Source: Chrysomallon squamiferum
Lineage: Eukaryota > Mollusca > Gastropoda > Neomphalida > Peltospiridae
DNA length: 64,000 nt
Assembly (NCBI GenBank): GCA_012295275.1
Contig: CM022679.1
Span: 17,806,342-17,870,341 of the forward strand
Direction: 5' to 3'
A program made the position numbers and the translations under genes. Of this stretch, positions 62,583-64,000 are shown one piece after another; positions within the stretch are counted from its first letter, which is position 1; each line of letters begins with the position of its first letter. The notes under the pieces were generated by a model that saw only the letters and a list, made by a program, of their open reading frames with translations, was not told the DNA's origin and ran no database searches.

Positions 62583-64000
62583 AAGTAGTAATAAAATAGT
62601 AGTAAGCAGTAGTAGCTGCAGCAGTTATATTATAGTAGTAATAGTAACCGTAGTAGCAGTAATAAAAAGGCAAATGAAGTTACATGCTAAGATCTATCAA
62701 CAATATTCTAAGTCTATATAGCTAAATGTTTAAAATTTATTCTAGGATTAAGAAAAGACGGAAATGTGACTATGCAGTCAGATTATGTAAGCTGTTGCTA
62801 TTAATGAATTCAACACTTTAAATTTGCCTCTTGCTTACGTTCTTACAGTTTAACAACAACTGTCAGAATCTAGAATAAAATTAAATTTAAGTGATGAGCT
62901 AGGATATTAATAAAGTCATCAAGATAATAGAGGTAATTTCATATTCATTCAAGATGTGTTACTTATAATTAAGTTTCAAGACTAAAACATGTCCTGTGTA
63001 GTGTTAGATTAGTAAGATACAAAACAACAAAAACAGTCCATGTGACTAGCATTTCTGGCCAAAATCAATTAGTTCTCTCGGCAGTAAAGCTAGATCTATG
63101 GCGGCTAATTTCGGGCGTATCGATGGTATTTTCTAAAAGATATGTATATATATATTTGTAGAGTTGGCGTTGTTCTTTTTTACTTTTTGTTGTTGTTTAT
63201 TGTTTTGTTTATTTCATGAGGGAAAGTGGTTTGCGGGTGGAGATAAGGCAAGTGTGGATGCCGGGCGAGAAGATATCTATATTATTAACCAAAAAATAAA
63301 AAACCCTGCAAACACGACTGAATACTGTTTCACTAAAAACCTAGAATAAATAAATACATTTATAGCTTATAACTTTTCTTTAAATAACATATGCAGTTCA
63401 ACGTTAGTCTCGACAAACTACAAAATCAGTGCTCCTGTGGCTACATTGTGAAACTATTCGGGCAGTGACATAGATAATAAATTACATGGTAGACAAAATA
63501 TGTTCTCGAAGATGTGTACATGAATGCTGTTGTTAGGTTGTGCCTATAATATTGTCAGGTTATATCTGCTGTTCAGTGCATGTATACTGTAATTGATCAC
63601 AGCACGCTATGCGCATGTTGTATTCTCCTGACGTGTAGAAACTGACTGTATTGGCAACAATAATGGAGCGAAAGAGATTAAGAAGAAGACAGACAGTCTC
63701 ATATGTAATATAAGATCGAAATAATTATCATGATTTCATGAATAAACTCTCTCTCGCATAAAACGGATCTGTTTTATTTAGTGTCAAACAAAACATTAAA
63801 TGTAATGCTCATACATCTTTATAATACTACGGCAGATAAAAACAATGGTTACACATACATACATACATACACACACGTACATATATATTTACACACAAGC
63901 AAAAGCGGATACACTTATGTCATTAACAAACGACATTATGGTTTCGTAATTCATGTCCTACACAGACAAACAGTAAATCCAATGCATAGTGTCGTCAGCG
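61380..64000. other. intergenic DNA with trinucleotide repeats, no gene seen
   Basis: Imperfect ACT/ATT repeats (61700-61830), AAT tracts (61843-61865, 62346-62374), an ATT tract (62542-62581) and TAG-type repeats (62585-62670) dominate. CATA repeats lie near 63856-63882. A 61-codon frame at 63164-63349 has no domain. Confidence 0.55.

Overview
This is an AT-rich, gene-poor stretch of animal nuclear DNA, dominated by microsatellites. I found no bacterial features. The only gene I can name is a single-coding-exon bHLH transcription factor at 4914-5537. It matches the dimmed/MIST1 (BHLHA15) family closely. One small regulatory gene in a desert of simple repeats, with 15-bp minisatellites, GA/CA/AAT tracts, a Tc1/mariner-type MITE and a tRNA-derived SINE relic, suggests a large lophotrochozoan genome. 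A coleoid cephalopod such as an octopus is my best guess, but that is an inference and not a proven assignment.

Layout. 1-4910: presumed upstream and 5' region of dimm, with two TATA-type core-promoter candidates (about 2230 and 3013) and a splice acceptor at 4909-4910. 4911-6300: dimm coding exon and 3' region. 6300-9800: non-coding, with a long AT dinucleotide tract. 9832-11442: a possible three-exon gene for a small secreted protein (moderate to low confidence). 11.4-35.7 kb: mostly non-coding, with microsatellites, a 254-bp MITE, a 66-bp tandem repeat, two short repeated words and a GC-richer block that may be an enhancer. 35.72-37.52 kb: a minisatellite of a 15-bp unit that is open in many frames on both strands. 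42.82-45.59 kb: a four-exon gene model, found by matching splice sites and reading phases. It would encode a 155-residue secreted protein with six cysteines after the signal peptide. Its exons are too short to appear as long open frames, and I do not recognise its family. 48.7-49.5 kb: a short templated insertion flanked by an 11-bp target-site duplication. 54-64 kb: more microsatellites, a SINE relic, several exon-like segments, a T/G-rich strand-skewed block and a TATA box upstream of a cysteine-containing open segment at 61.1 kb.

How the parts relate. dimm in other animals directs the secretory programme of neuropeptide-producing cells. The other candidate genes appear to encode small secreted proteins, but nothing here shows that they are functionally linked to dimm. 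Most long open frames in the window are translated microsatellite or shadow frames and are left out.
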